NCBI GenBank assembly: GCA_002205965.3
Contig: NADL03000512.1
Location: 1,178,001 to 1,242,000 of the forward strand
DNA from: Kappaphycus alvarezii
Lineage: Eukaryota > Rhodophyta > Florideophyceae > Gigartinales > Solieriaceae
Direction of reading: 5' to 3'
DNA length: 64,000 bases
In this document: piece by piece, positions 1 to 10,484 of the stretch
Layout: the number at the start of each line of letters is the position of its first letter
Position numbering within the stretch: position 1 is the stretch's first letter
Position numbers and translations under genes: made by a program
Notes under the pieces: model-generated
Databases searched by the model: none
What the model was told of the DNA's origin: nothing
The model's input: only the letters and a program-made list of their open reading frames with translations

Positions 1-3000
1 CGATCCAGATTGCTCGAACATAGTGGCCCCGATGTTCTCATACCACACATTCCAATCCTCTGCAGTGAAATTTTGGCTAACCTCCCACCTTTTTACAAGG
101 CCTCCTCCAGGACATGCGCACGTGGATGAGTGGTCCTTGTCCCAGACGGAAGAGAGGGGCGTCCTTCAAATGCGCCGCCCCTGGCAGAAGACCTAGGGCT
201 GATGTCGAGCTCAAGCTCCTCCGTTCCTTCAATCTCGCCTGTAACATTTTCGGAATCAGAAATGAACTGCAAGTTTCTCTCTGATGGAGCGGTGCCATCG
301 TCAAGCAATTCTCGAACCACGTCAGGGTCTTTTTTGATGAGAAGCAACTTCAATCTGCGGTAAATCCCCGTATTGATGCGTCCAACGTTGCTCGCCTTCA
401 ACGCTTTTGTAACCACCGGTACAAACAAGTCAAACTCTGTTCCAGTTCTCTTGCCAAGTTCGGTCAGTGCAGAGGCTGCAAGGGCGGACAACCTCTCAAT
501 ACCGATTACTTCCTGTTTGTATCCTCCAGGTCTTCTGCCCTCGACATTCCCGCTGTTTCTAGTGATGTACCGCTCGTGTGCCCCGGCGAGCACAACTAGG
601 AGAGGATGAACTACGCTGGAGATAGCCTCCACAGCATGAATATCCTTCAGCAATATGATGAGAGTACTTATCGCCTGCTCCCGGACAACGTGCAACCGAC
701 TGCTCGTTATCACTCGTGTTATTCCGATTAAGACTACTTTTCGGTATTCATCTACGAGTGGTCCAAACGATTCCAAAGTTCTTAATACTGCTGTGGAAAT
801 CACGCCACTCGCGGTTGAGTCTTTGGCAAGGGCAGACAGTAGCGGCGGTAAGACTGTAGGAATAATCGGTTTGAATTCGTCCCCAATGGCTGTCCTCAGC
901 CTGGAGAGCAGAGTGCAAGAGCTCGCTATACAAGCGACAGAGTTCTTGGCGGTACTTAGGTAAGTCCACACGAGAAGAACAGTATCAAACGTGTACGGCA
1001 TGTAGTCATAACCCGCAGTTGCTATTATGTCTGCCAGACGTTGCATAATGTGCTGCTGAATCTGAGTGAAAGCTGAGCCTAATCTCGGATCTCTCGAAGA
1101 AGAGTGGTGAAGAAGCCAAAGGATTCGCGGGACGACGGCATGCAAAAAATTAACACATTTTGAGCCGACCGACTTCAAGATGCTCACAATTGCTTGACAC
1201 GCCTCTCGATGATGTACACGAAGTCGCGGATTCCTGATAATTTTGTGCAAAATGTCAAGAGCGGCGGATGGAAAGAAATCAGGACTGGCAGTAAAGGGAT
1301 GCTCGAGTAGGGCCATTAAAGAATTGTTAGGCATTTCGTCTTCGGCCCAACAGGGATTGTACCCTACCATCCGTTGGGAGACTCTTGATCCCCAAGAGCA
1401 AATTGGGAGAGGGACACATCATACTCTCCTTTCGAAGGCATTGCGTTCCTGACGCGGCGACTTGATATCGTATCGGGCGAATTTCCAGACTTTGGCGATT
1501 GGTCGTGATGCGAGGCACCACTTATCGTGCTTGTCGCGGCTTCTCTAGTTTGCTGCGGCTGCCCGTACTGCAGATTAGGGATCGATTTTCGAGTGGAACC
1601 TCTGCTGTTGCGGCCGTGCTGACCGACTGATGAACCAGGAAGAAAGAACCCGGGACCGTGGACAGCCGAATTTGCCATTTTGAATACAGAGCTGCCTTGA
1701 CTATCCCCTCCAACTAGTCGATCTCCAGCTCTGCTTTGTCTCTTGCCAGCGTAATCGATAACAGCGGCGTACTTGTTGTCTGCTGGGTCAACGGCACCTA
1801 ATGACCCTAGCAGAATCCCTGCGGCAATCCGTACGTCAGAATCGCTTTCATTGGTAATTAGTTGGATGAGCTCAGAGAGTAGAGATGAATGGAGCACATA
1901 AGGCTTTGTCGCTTGTCCAGTGTTCTGTACATAGGCTGTGAGTGCCCTGATCGCAGCCTTCTTGTACGTAGGCTCTGCTGAAGGGGCCTCAAGCACAGAC
2001 ACGATGAGAAGCGGGACCAACTCGGCCTCGTACTTCCCCAGATCTATACGGCTCATTGTCCCTCCCATTTCTGCAAGCGCCTGTAAGACTGGCAATGCAA
2101 TAGTTGGTTCATTCGAGCGCTGGGCCTCTTGCAAACGCATCAAAATTGCGTCCATGAGGGAAGCAGTGTATGGCATTATTAGATTCGCCCCATGATGAAC
2201 AAGAGTGTAAATCAGCTCCGTTGCCTCACGCCGGTCTCGTTCAAAAAACACACCATCGCATCGGAGTATAGTTAACAAGTGTAGAAGGTAGTCGCGCGCA
2301 GTACCGGTAATATTTCAGCCGGATTCTCCTTACTAAGGTCCCCCGCCATTGAGAGCGCCGAGTCCCGCATCATGAGACTCGAGTCATGAAGACAGAGGAA
2401 TAGCTTGCCCAGCATTTCTGGTTGCAAGAGGTAAGGGCGGAACACTGGCTCGTCCAGAGATCGGATTGCTATAAATCTAACATCAGTAGATGGATCAGCC
2501 ACTGCGATCGCAAGTACCTGATCCAGGATTGCGTGAATTCCCCGTCGCAGTTCATTTGGACGTCGACGACCCCCGTATGGACCCGCCCAAAGCTTAGCGG
2601 CCGACGCCATAAGTTTTGCTGACGCTGCGACAGCCAATGCTCTGACCTTGACGCTATTGTACTCGGCATACCCGATCACAAACTCGGCAGCCAGGGATAT
2701 GAAATCCTGTACACGCATGTCGGCAAAGTCAAGGTTGATGATGGCCTTCAAAGCAACGCACGGAGAGTTCTCCTGGTCTCTATCCGTCGACGAGCCTTTC
2801 ATGTAGTCCAAGGAAGTCCCTTGACTTGAAGAAGCCATAAGATCCTTCTTGACTAACGAATCTAAGCTCTTAGCACTGGGTTTTGATGAGAGAATGGAGC
2901 TGCTGTCAATTCGATGCAAGTCTTTAGATATCGGTGCTTCCCGGAAAAACTCTTGAGCACTGGGATCGACTCGTTTGCCTGCAAGGCTGCTCAGTTGTCC

Positions 3001-4685
3001 TTCATGTTCTTCCGGGCAAGAGCTAGGGCCCATTGGCTGGGATGGGCTCTGCGGAAGACTTAGCACATTGTGTCTGAGGGAGAGAAACGATCTCGTCCTA
3101 CCAACCACGCCTGCAGAAATCTCATTCTCCATGGACCGCAGACTGCCTTGGACTGAAGAAGTTGGACCGTTACCCAAGATGCTATCCTTTCGGCTAGGAA
3201 GCCATTTCTTCAAGGTGGCAGCTATCAAATGCACCAACCTCAGGCGAATCAGACCTGCATATGTGGGCAAATCTTGGCTTATCTCAATGACCGCATCAAC
3301 CAGGTCATTTGTGAAGTCCGCATTGAAAACAATTGTCAACATTCCATCCCGTACTGCTTGCTCAAAAACAGGGCTCCCCCTAGATGCCTTCGCCAGAGAG
3401 AAATAGTCTTGATTACAGCACGTTGTGGAAGTGTGAGCTTGTACGGCTCACACAAGGCATCTCTACATACCCCAAGCAAATCAGTCATCATGGGGCTGTG
3501 ATCGTTCCTTGGCATCTGCTCTGCGATGACACTGAAAGAAAGCAGAGACAAACCCCTCTCTTCTGGCGGAAAACTCTCATTGCGGATCAGAGCCAGTGTG
3601 GACTTGTGTACAGAGTCCAAAAATTTGTCTGCAAAGCGCGCCCAATCCAACTGAACCAGAAGCGGCAAAATGTCTGCCACAGCCTTCCGTAGTAATTGCT
3701 CGGAACATGTCTGATAGGGCAAAACGAGGTCGCACAATTCTTCGGAAAAGGTGCGCATGCATAACCTTGTTTCCTTCGTTCTAAGCAGAGATTGGAGCAT
3801 GCATAAAGAACCATGAAGTACTGGGAGTCGCAAAGCATCTGCCTGACGAGAAGAGGCAAAGTTTGGGGTCGATTCATATGAGAGAGAATTACGAATAATA
3901 GACATAACATCACGCATTGCTTTCTGGACATCGTCCTTCTTCGCACGGTTCACAGACGCGGAAAGAATAGCTTGCAAAGCGCGGACACCCTGCTCTCTGA
4001 CGGCGCTATCACTGTCCCAACAGACGTTCCACAACTGCTTGCGAAGCTTGATGCCTTGTCCCTTGAATACCAAGTTTTGAACCTTATCCTGGGCTGCAAG
4101 TTCCGATATGACCATAGCGGCCCTTGCGCGGTCCTTGGACAACTGCGGATTTGGTTTCTCCCTAGCGGGATTTATGATCAAGCTAAGGGCAATATGCAAA
4201 GCATGATTGACGGCACGAGCCGACATGGGGCTGTTAGTGCGAGAAAAAGAAGCCACCAACTTTGCAGCTGCTCCAGCAGTAGCGATATCAGTGACTGGAG
4301 AACTAAAGAGTGCACGGATAGCATTCGACGTGCGCTGGGTGCGCGAGTGAATACTTTCAGTCTCTGTAAACATCAAGGCATTAAATGCCTCGATGGCGCC
4401 TAACCTATGACAGGCATTTTCACTGGTGAGCATGGCCTGAAGACGGAAGGTGAGGGCGGCAACGGCAGGGCCGCGTTCCTGGACATGATCGATGTCGAAC
4501 GAGGCTCGAAGGTTTGTGGCATCAACTTCTGTGACACTATCAACAGCATTGCGAAGCTGGACGGCGACATGTGCTCGGTGCTCAGCAGTCGTGGTGCGAC
4601 AGAGTTCTTCGACAAGGCCAGAGAGCTTGCGCTCGTCTGTGTTGGTCGGATCCTCCTCTTGAACGGGGTGAAGAATTCCAATCAT
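1..4685 (-). CDS. TOR: TOR (target of rapamycin) Ser/Thr kinase, HEAT-repeat N-terminal part, partial
   Basis: This is the scaffold half of the TOR kinase, the catalytic subunit of the TOR complexes that couple nutrients to growth. The ATG is at 4685-4683 and the protein reads leftward for about 1,500 residues of alpha-helical HEAT repeats before leaving the window; the FRB and kinase domains lie beyond base 1. Recognisable TOR landmarks are a segment EQAVRDGMLTIVF near 3370, the stretch LLGSLGAVDPADNKYAAV near 1790, PDFFPSAALDIL near 1280, and KRWEVSQNFTAEDW near 80, all matching the order in animal and yeast TOR. Four frame changes occur, near 3413, 2295, 1370 and 95. Each equals one missing base and homology continues across each, so I read them as assembly deletions; short introns or a recent pseudogene are alternatives. 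No other introns are evident. Confidence 0.9.
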
Positions 4686-5346
4686 TGGAACAATGAAGGT
4701 AGGTAAGCGATAAGCGAGGAAAAAAGTGGCAAGTACAGCAATGAGTGCGAAGAAGAAGTGGGGTAGGGCGAGTTTAGACAGACGAGGATGAGAGCACTGT
4801 GGGCGGCGGACAGGGTGGGCTAAGTGTTAGGAGGCAAGTGAGTTGGTATGTAGGAGGGCAAATGATTCAAGATTAGGCTTCTGTCGAGTGGAGGAGGAAG
4901 GCTGGACGATTATGTCCCGTGATGCCAGGGAGGGGAGCGTGGAAGGTGATCGCCGCGGGGCGGATATTTGATATATATACTGCAGATCACGACTGGTAAG
5001 GTGTGCGTTCGACTTGCGGCTTTCGTTTCGCGGAGTTTCTAGGTTGGCCCTGTATTTGGCAGCTACGCGTACGATAGCATAAAAATGGCATTTGTTTGAT
5101 AGGAAGTGGTGCTCAAGTGACATGCACCCAGCACATTCATGTTACAAATTTATTTTTGTACTGTACCGTACCGTACAATACAGTATTACTGTATCTTGCT
5201 CTACCGTTCCTCTTTCTTCCAGCCCAGAAATTAATCTTTCCTTGTCTTTTTTAAAACTTTTCTGCATATTGTGACCCACCCGGGGATGATCGTAACTGCC
5301 CCGCTGAACCTGCGAGCCAACCACACTTTTTCCGCCCTACACTGTC
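4686..5346. other. TOR upstream region
   Basis: About 660 bases lie between the TOR start codon and the left inverted repeat of the Harbinger element. It should hold the TOR 5' leader and promoter. A short TATATATA run sits at about 4971-4979, roughly 290 bases before the ATG on the TOR strand. A GTACNGTAC-like run (alternating gtaccgtac/gtacaatac) lies at about 5160-5185. I see no convincing gene. Confidence 0.4.
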
Positions 5347-5642
5347 CTACACCGAACTGTACTGTGCAGTGGGAGCATCCGAAAAATGCCAAGTCGCCAA
5401 ATCGCCACATTTCAGCCAATGAAAACGTGACAAATACTCAGGGGAAGTGGCGGATTTTAGTCAGATTTGGATATCCGAAAGGACCCAGGACCCCTTGAAA
5501 TTTGAAAGGACCCGATCCCTTGGGGACCCCCTTTCAAATCGCCAGATGTCTTCCAGTTGCTCAAACAAGGCAACAAATCACATTTTTGTGCACTCATCAG
5601 ATGATCTCTTGGCAAAGGCAAAGAAGGCGTCGAGCAGTTGTC

Positions 5643-6791
5643 ATGGCGGCATCATTTGCGTCCGTTGAAGAAAGTCTTGTTGTCCTGCGCACGATTTACA
5701 AAAAAAGACCGAAAACCTGTCGCGCCAAACGGTCTAGAACACCAGCAACCTATAGACGCCCAGCTCTCATAAGTCCGGTGCATTCAACTTTATCGACTCC
5801 TTGGAATCGTATCTTATCCGGCAGTGTTGACGACGACCTTCTCGTCTGAACAAAATTCATCGTTCTACACTGCCTTTGTTCGATCAAGAGCGTGCAAGCT
5901 ATAACTATGGAAATCCGTCTCGAAACGGCCCCTGGGGCCGACATCTTTTGCTGCCCAGTGTTGATTTGTTGAGAATGGTTCTTTGGTATGTCAAGTGGAA
6001 GAGCACAACTTACAGTCTGTCTCCAATATTCGGTATTAACGACAGCACTGTGGGGGTATGGCTTGATTATGGACTTCAGGTTCTGCGAAAATCGTTGTTA
6101 ACAAAGAAAACAAATACTTCGAGATAAGTGGACTAAATTTCAAGAAATGAAGGCATCTACCGATTTTTTGCGAGAGAACCGCAGAAACGGTTCATTCCTG
6201 ACTGGCTAGTTTGCAATAACGGATGGAGGAAGAATGCCATGCGCTGAGTACCCTGATCCAAATATGTGGAATGCTTACTTTGAGTGCTTCAAGGAAGGCG
6301 TGGAGGCTACAAATTTATTCGTTCTTAACTTCTACGGGGAACTAATCCATGCTGCCGTGGTCTATCCCGGTAGCTGGCATGACCAGGCTGGCTATTGTCT
6401 CTTTTCTGTACTACCCCATGCTTTCTGATGAGTGACACCGCCAGGCATAGCGATTCTCGGAGATACAGCATTTGTTAATAACTCTAGAACTACGAACAAA
6501 AAGATATTTCGCAGTCGAAAGTCCAATCAGACAAGCGGTATTCCTAATTCTGTTGCTTTAGCATCCATAGATCTTATTCTGCAGTGCGTAATGCCCAGTG
6601 AGAGGCAAAGTGCTGAATGGGGAGCGAGAGCTATTAAGGGCCCTTTCGCCAAGCTTAGAGTGCCTCTTCCAGCAGATGCAGAAAAACGATTATGCTTGCG
6701 AACGATCTATTTCCACCTGTTCAACCGCATAACGCGCTTCGTTGGCTTAAATCAGATTCGCACAACATATCAGAGAACACAAGAACTGTAA
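5643..6791 (+). pseudogene. PIF/Harbinger DDE transposase
   Basis: This gene would cut and join the element ends. The likely start is the ATG at 5643 (MAASFASVEE). The N-terminal helical region ends with LSPIFGINDSTVGVWL near 6040, a family hallmark. All three catalytic acids can be found: the first Asp in ITDGGRMPCAEY near 6220, the second in ILGDTAF near 6460, and the Glu in SAEWGARAIKGPF near 6620. The end VGLNQIRTTY near 6760 is also typical. The frame breaks near 5850, 6125-6230 and 6428, so as assembled it is not one ORF. These breaks may be sequence errors, because the catalytic residues and family motifs are preserved. Confidence 0.85.
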
Positions 6792-7413
6792 AGGTACACT
6801 TCCTTTACAAATTCGATTGTCATGCTTTTTCGCTCGTCTTTCTTTGATAGCTCCCGCAGCATCGCTGCCATGTTTTTCAAAAGCACATTGGTCTGATGAA
6901 AACTCTTCTGAACTTCCTCTTTGACCACTTTATTATTCTGTTCCTCACTCAACGTGTCTTCCGACCCGAACGCCCGAGATATCACGCTAAGATGCGCAGT
7001 CATTTTTTCCACATTCTCCGCCAGCACGGCGTCTACCGTGCTCGTCTTTGAGTGTTTAGAAGGTGTTTCAGCCGCCCAAGAGGGCTCTTGTCTCGCTGAG
7101 CACGGATGGGTTGCGATTCTTCCATCGTTTCCGACCTCCTCCAGCAACAAGACTTTTCTTCTTCATTACTACCCTCTTCATTCTCATCTGTTCCCAGTAC
7201 CCCAGTTGCGCATTTGTTTTGAATTAGACGAGCGATTTTTTTGGCTGGACGAACGGCGGACAGACAGCTTGTATCTCCAGTTTTTTTGCGGGCGTTTGCA
7301 ATTTTATCAAACTTGTTTCTGAGGGAATCATGATCGCGTTTCGGACGACGTCGGACTGTTTTCCGTAGACCACTTATCGAACTTTGCAGCTACTTCCGAC
7401 CACATATTGGTCC

Positions 7414-7859
7414 CTAGTGTCTATACGACCATGCTTTGTCCTCATATGAGGCACACTTTGTCCTCATATGAGGACAGTTTCCGTTACATTTTGGAAAGGT
7501 AAATGTTTTGGAAGGCCGAAATTTTTACTGGAAAACAGGTTTTTCATGTTAAGTTACAGTACAGTAATTTTTACTGTACGTGCGCCCTCGTTTCTGAAAC
7601 CCCCCACGATAATACGAACTATTTTTCCTTCCAAAACGTAGTCGTTTTCACAACTTCTTGCGAAGAGCGGAAGCTGGTGAGGGAAAATTGCTCTAGGCTT
7701 AACCGAGTCAATAATCTTGAAAAGTTTGTTTTGATCGGCCATCTACACTCATGAACTAATGCGGAGGGATATGAAATGCGCTGAGGTAATAAAGAATTGT
7801 ATTGAAAAAAAGGGCTAAAAGTTGTCCTCATATGAGGACAACGGTCCAATAGACACTAG
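7414..7859. mobile_element. Non-autonomous MITE (446 bp) nested in the Myb-like gene
   Basis: The ends are inverted: ctagtgtctat at 7414 and the mirror atagacactag ending at 7859. The inverted repeat extends about 40 bases inward and includes the palindrome GTCCTCATATGAGGAC or most of it on each side. There is no coding capacity. Joining the flanks while keeping one CTAG (or TA) restores an open frame, reading VELLGTNMW, across the host transposon's SANT domain. So the insertion duplicated CTAG or just TA. The family is unknown; TA duplication would suggest Tc1/mariner-type mobilisation. Confidence 0.8.
7438..7842. repeat. Three copies of a GTCCTCATATGAGGAC palindrome
   Basis: Copies are at 7438-7451 (last bases altered), 7460-7475 (perfect 16 bp) and 7821-7842 (perfect 22-bp palindrome with the same core). 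They lie in the terminal regions of the MITE and are candidates for transposase binding sites or cruciform formation. Confidence 0.75.
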
Positions 7860-8477
7860 TAGTTCGACCTCGGTCACAAAATCCAATAGAGCATCGAATT
7901 CATCATGGAAATAGGTCGGGGCACCAGCGCGGCTTGTTTTCTTCTTCTGTTTTTTGTTGGCGGTTTCGTTGTTTTGGATGAAAGAAGGGGGAGAGATGGT
8001 TTTAGTTGAATTAAGATTCGCAATTGGATCGGAACAGGTTGCCCTCAGAGTAGTTTCAGATGATTCCGGGGTGGAACCAATAATTACGGCCTGACCAGGT
8101 CCGGGAGGAGTTTTGTGCCGGTTGGGTTCTTATTTGATTAAAACACTTTCGTGAACTGGCAGACTGGCGGACTGATGTCAGTCAAAAATTTTTTATTTCA
8201 ACCAAATAATACTCTGGCAATTTGGCGATATGGCATTTCTCGGATGCACCCAGTACAGTTCGGTGCAGTACGTTTATGTGCAGTACTATTCTTGTTTATT
8301 GACCTACTCACCACGTATTAATTCTGGGGACGCATCCGAAGCACGTGTATTTTTTTTAGGAAACTTCGAAAAAGGTATTTTCAATAATAGAGTTGCCCGT
8401 AAAGTACAGCGAGTCCCGCATTTCCCGAATTTTAAATGATTTTGTTTTTTTGCCGTGAATTAAACAATAGAGAAACA

Positions 8478-9227
8478 CATAACACTTTATCAAAGCAAAT
8501 AGCTAACAGCAACAGGGATAACTAAATAAGTACGCATTACAGCAAACAGGGATAACTTATGCAGCTTACTTGCTCCAGTAGTTGGGATTGATTTGAACCT
8601 TCGTGTTGAACGTTTGCTCGAGACAGAACTGGTGAAGGCAGGGTTAAAAATGCTTGATCACTCGAATCTCCGGATGCTGCTGTACAGCGGCTATGGGCGC
8701 GGGGCGCTTCTTCCGGGGATGGTACCTCAAAGGGGTGTAGTGTGACAGCTTCCGTTTGGTGCCAACCTTACTTGTCTTGAGTGCACGTACGCTGCCAGCA
8801 ATGGCCGGCCTGGGGAGGCACACGTAGGGGAGAAGATGTTCCAGCGAGAGGGCAGGTGAGCTGTGGACCGAGACATATGACCGGGAGTAATGGATTGGTG
8901 GAATTGGATGAGTTGATCGGCGTGTCTCCCCAGACGCTGAGATCCTTGTCCGGTTCCATTCGTTCCATCATGCGTACGCTTGGGTAAACTCTTTAGATTT
9001 GGTGTGTTCGCGTCGCAAGAGTTGTAAGGAGAGTAGCGCGGTCATACGCCCGTGACCATTATGCGTGATGATCCTCTGACCAGAACCAAATCAAACTTCC
9101 ACCAGTTGCTGCGTTTGCGTAATCAGAATTCCATAAATAACGAATCATAAATAAAGCATAACATAAATCAAGAACAAAAGACGGCTTGTGATTGGGCCAT
9201 GAAGGATGAGTGGAGGGAGGGAGGCGG
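8478..9227. other. 3' non-coding segment of the tyrosine-recombinase element
   Basis: About 750 bases lie between A2 and the terminal B2. It contains a direct repeat acagcaa(a)cagggataact at 8509 and 8540. I see no supported gene. Confidence 0.5.
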
Positions 9228-9499
9228 GAGAACAAGCGACGACTTGAGGGACCAGAAGTTGTGCCAAAGGTTTCCAAGTTGTCGGTTATATAGACCTGTC
9301 CGACGGGTTCTGATCGCACATCAAGTCCTTGAGCAACGGTACGCTGCCAACGTGGCCTTATCTCGAGTGGCTTACAGTCCGGCGGATGCAAATGCAACCG
9401 AGATGCAGACGTGACAGCGTGACTTGCTTCCAGTTGTGGATCACAGCCACGTCGAAGCCCCCCTATCATATTCACCCATAATTTTCCAATCATTCCACC
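9228..9499 (-). repeat. Split direct repeat A2 (internal copy)
   Basis: It is 272 bases and matches 13449-13720 with one difference seen (9460 c, 13681 t). Just to its left the sequence has a short insertion-like duplication (tggagggagggaggcgggag) relative to A1. The internal B copy abuts it at 9500. Confidence 0.9.
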
Positions 9500-9601
9500 G
9501 AATTAAAACAATAGAGAAAACCAAATGTACCGGAGGTACGTGATAACGAGAGTGAGGTCACAGCAAGTGACCGAAGAAAAAGAACGAATCATCACATTGC
9601 A

Positions 9602-10484
9602 TCACCCTAGCATCCAGATAAGACTCGCGGAATGTGCGTCCAGCGACCAATCCCCCATATCAATATCCGATATTCCTGAACCCCAATCGCTGCACATTCT
9701 GATGCGGCACCCATGCGCAGCGAGTGCGAAGACCAAGAGACTTGAGGCGGAGGTGTGACTTGAGCACGAGCGAGACAAGACTGTAGCCAAAGAGTAATGG
9801 TTCTTGCGCTCGTAGAAAGACGAGTCCCAGGTAAAGCCCAATAGTACTTGCTCCCGGATCGGTTCGAGCGGCGTAGGTATCATAACGACAGACCAGGTCG
9901 ATCACGCTGGTATCGAAGCGAGGATTTCGGCGGTAAGCAAGAGTATGAGCAACCCGGTTACGATTCTTGCGTAGTGCGATGGCGATGTTGATTGAATCCG
10001 GAGTGACAGTGATGTTGGTCAGCAACAGAGACACCCCAGCTTCGCCACGTTCAAAGAAAATGTAGCTGACGAGTACGGCACAGGCGTTGCGTAGAAATTC
10101 GAGATCAGTGTCCGGAGACGCGAGTGCGAGAGCGAAGATTCGACGAGCAACTGAGCTTGGCAGAGCACGCCGCTCTGTAAGCGGGTCTGAGAGCAACTTT
10201 CGGTCCCTGTCCCCTTGTTGAAAGGCATCCACAGCCAATTGAATGAGTGGTGTGAGTGCCAGAGACCGCCCAATACGAGTATGCGCCGTAGTGACAGCCG
10301 AGAGGTAGTTGCGTACTGAGCCCGCACTAATCTTGTTTTCCTCGAAGAGCCAACCCAGATACCGAAGGACAGCACCTTCATTTCCAGAGAGCGGGTCAAT
10401 ACCATCTTGAGAACAGAATACCAGCCATTTCTTCCACAAAATTTCATTTGATCTCCACGTGTTCGGTGCTCTCGCTTTCGGCAT
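9602..10484 (-). CDS. Tyrosine recombinase of the retroelement, frame-broken C-terminus
   Basis: This enzyme integrates the circular DNA copy. The start at 10484 (MPKARAPNTWRSNEILW) leads into a phage-integrase-like core-binding domain. The first catalytic Arg lies in the FFERGEAGV segment near 10050. In the starting frame the C-terminus degenerates into AWVPHQNVQRLGF, but the next frame over the same bases (about 9640-9740) reads SHSLRMGAASECAAIGV and GRW, which is the classical H-x-x-R box. After that FRESYLDARV, with the probable nucleophilic Tyr, returns in the first frame. So one missing base near 9745 and further base loss near 9650 explain the apparent damage. The catalytic residues appear intact at DNA level. 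Confidence 0.78.

Larger units (their letters stand above)
6770..8130 (-). pseudogene. Myb/SANT-like partner protein of the Harbinger element, split by a MITE
   Basis: Harbinger elements usually encode a Myb-like DNA-binding protein that helps bring the transposase to the ends. Reading leftward from about 8130: a Ser/Pro-rich start, a basic run NKKQKKKTSRAGAP, then YFHDEFDALLDFVTEVE (7865-7920), the first half of a trihelix/SANT domain. The second half resumes at 7410 with NMWSEVAAKFDKW, followed by RDHDSLRNKFDKIAN and KKTGD near 7310, then an acidic tail and a coiled-coil C-terminus ending at 6770. The interruption is exactly the element at 7414-7859. A one-base frame break lies near 7335. 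No start ATG is visible upstream in frame, so a 5' exon or error is possible. Confidence 0.8.
5347..8268 (+). mobile_element. PIF/Harbinger DNA transposon with nested MITE
   Basis: The ends are imperfect terminal inverted repeats, left 5347-5407 and right 8215-8268. Both contain accgaactgtact, then gcatccga(a/g)aaatgcca, then tcgccaaat in mirrored orientation. Between them are the two genes typical of this superfamily: a DDE transposase on the plus strand and a Myb/SANT-like DNA-binding partner on the minus strand, converging tail to tail near 6.78 kb. A separate inverted-repeat element at 7414-7859 sits inside the partner gene. I could not fix the target-site duplication. Confidence 0.85.

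Noticed and set aside
1280-1365. An 84-base intron (GTAGGG...CCAG) at the TOR break near 1365
   Set aside because: Splicing would work in frame, but the intervening residues (MPNNSLMALLEHPF) align with TOR from other organisms, so a missing base is likelier.
8509-8560. agggataac repeats resembling part of the I-SceI site
   Set aside because: Only nine bases match and no homing endonuclease is present; this is a short direct repeat.
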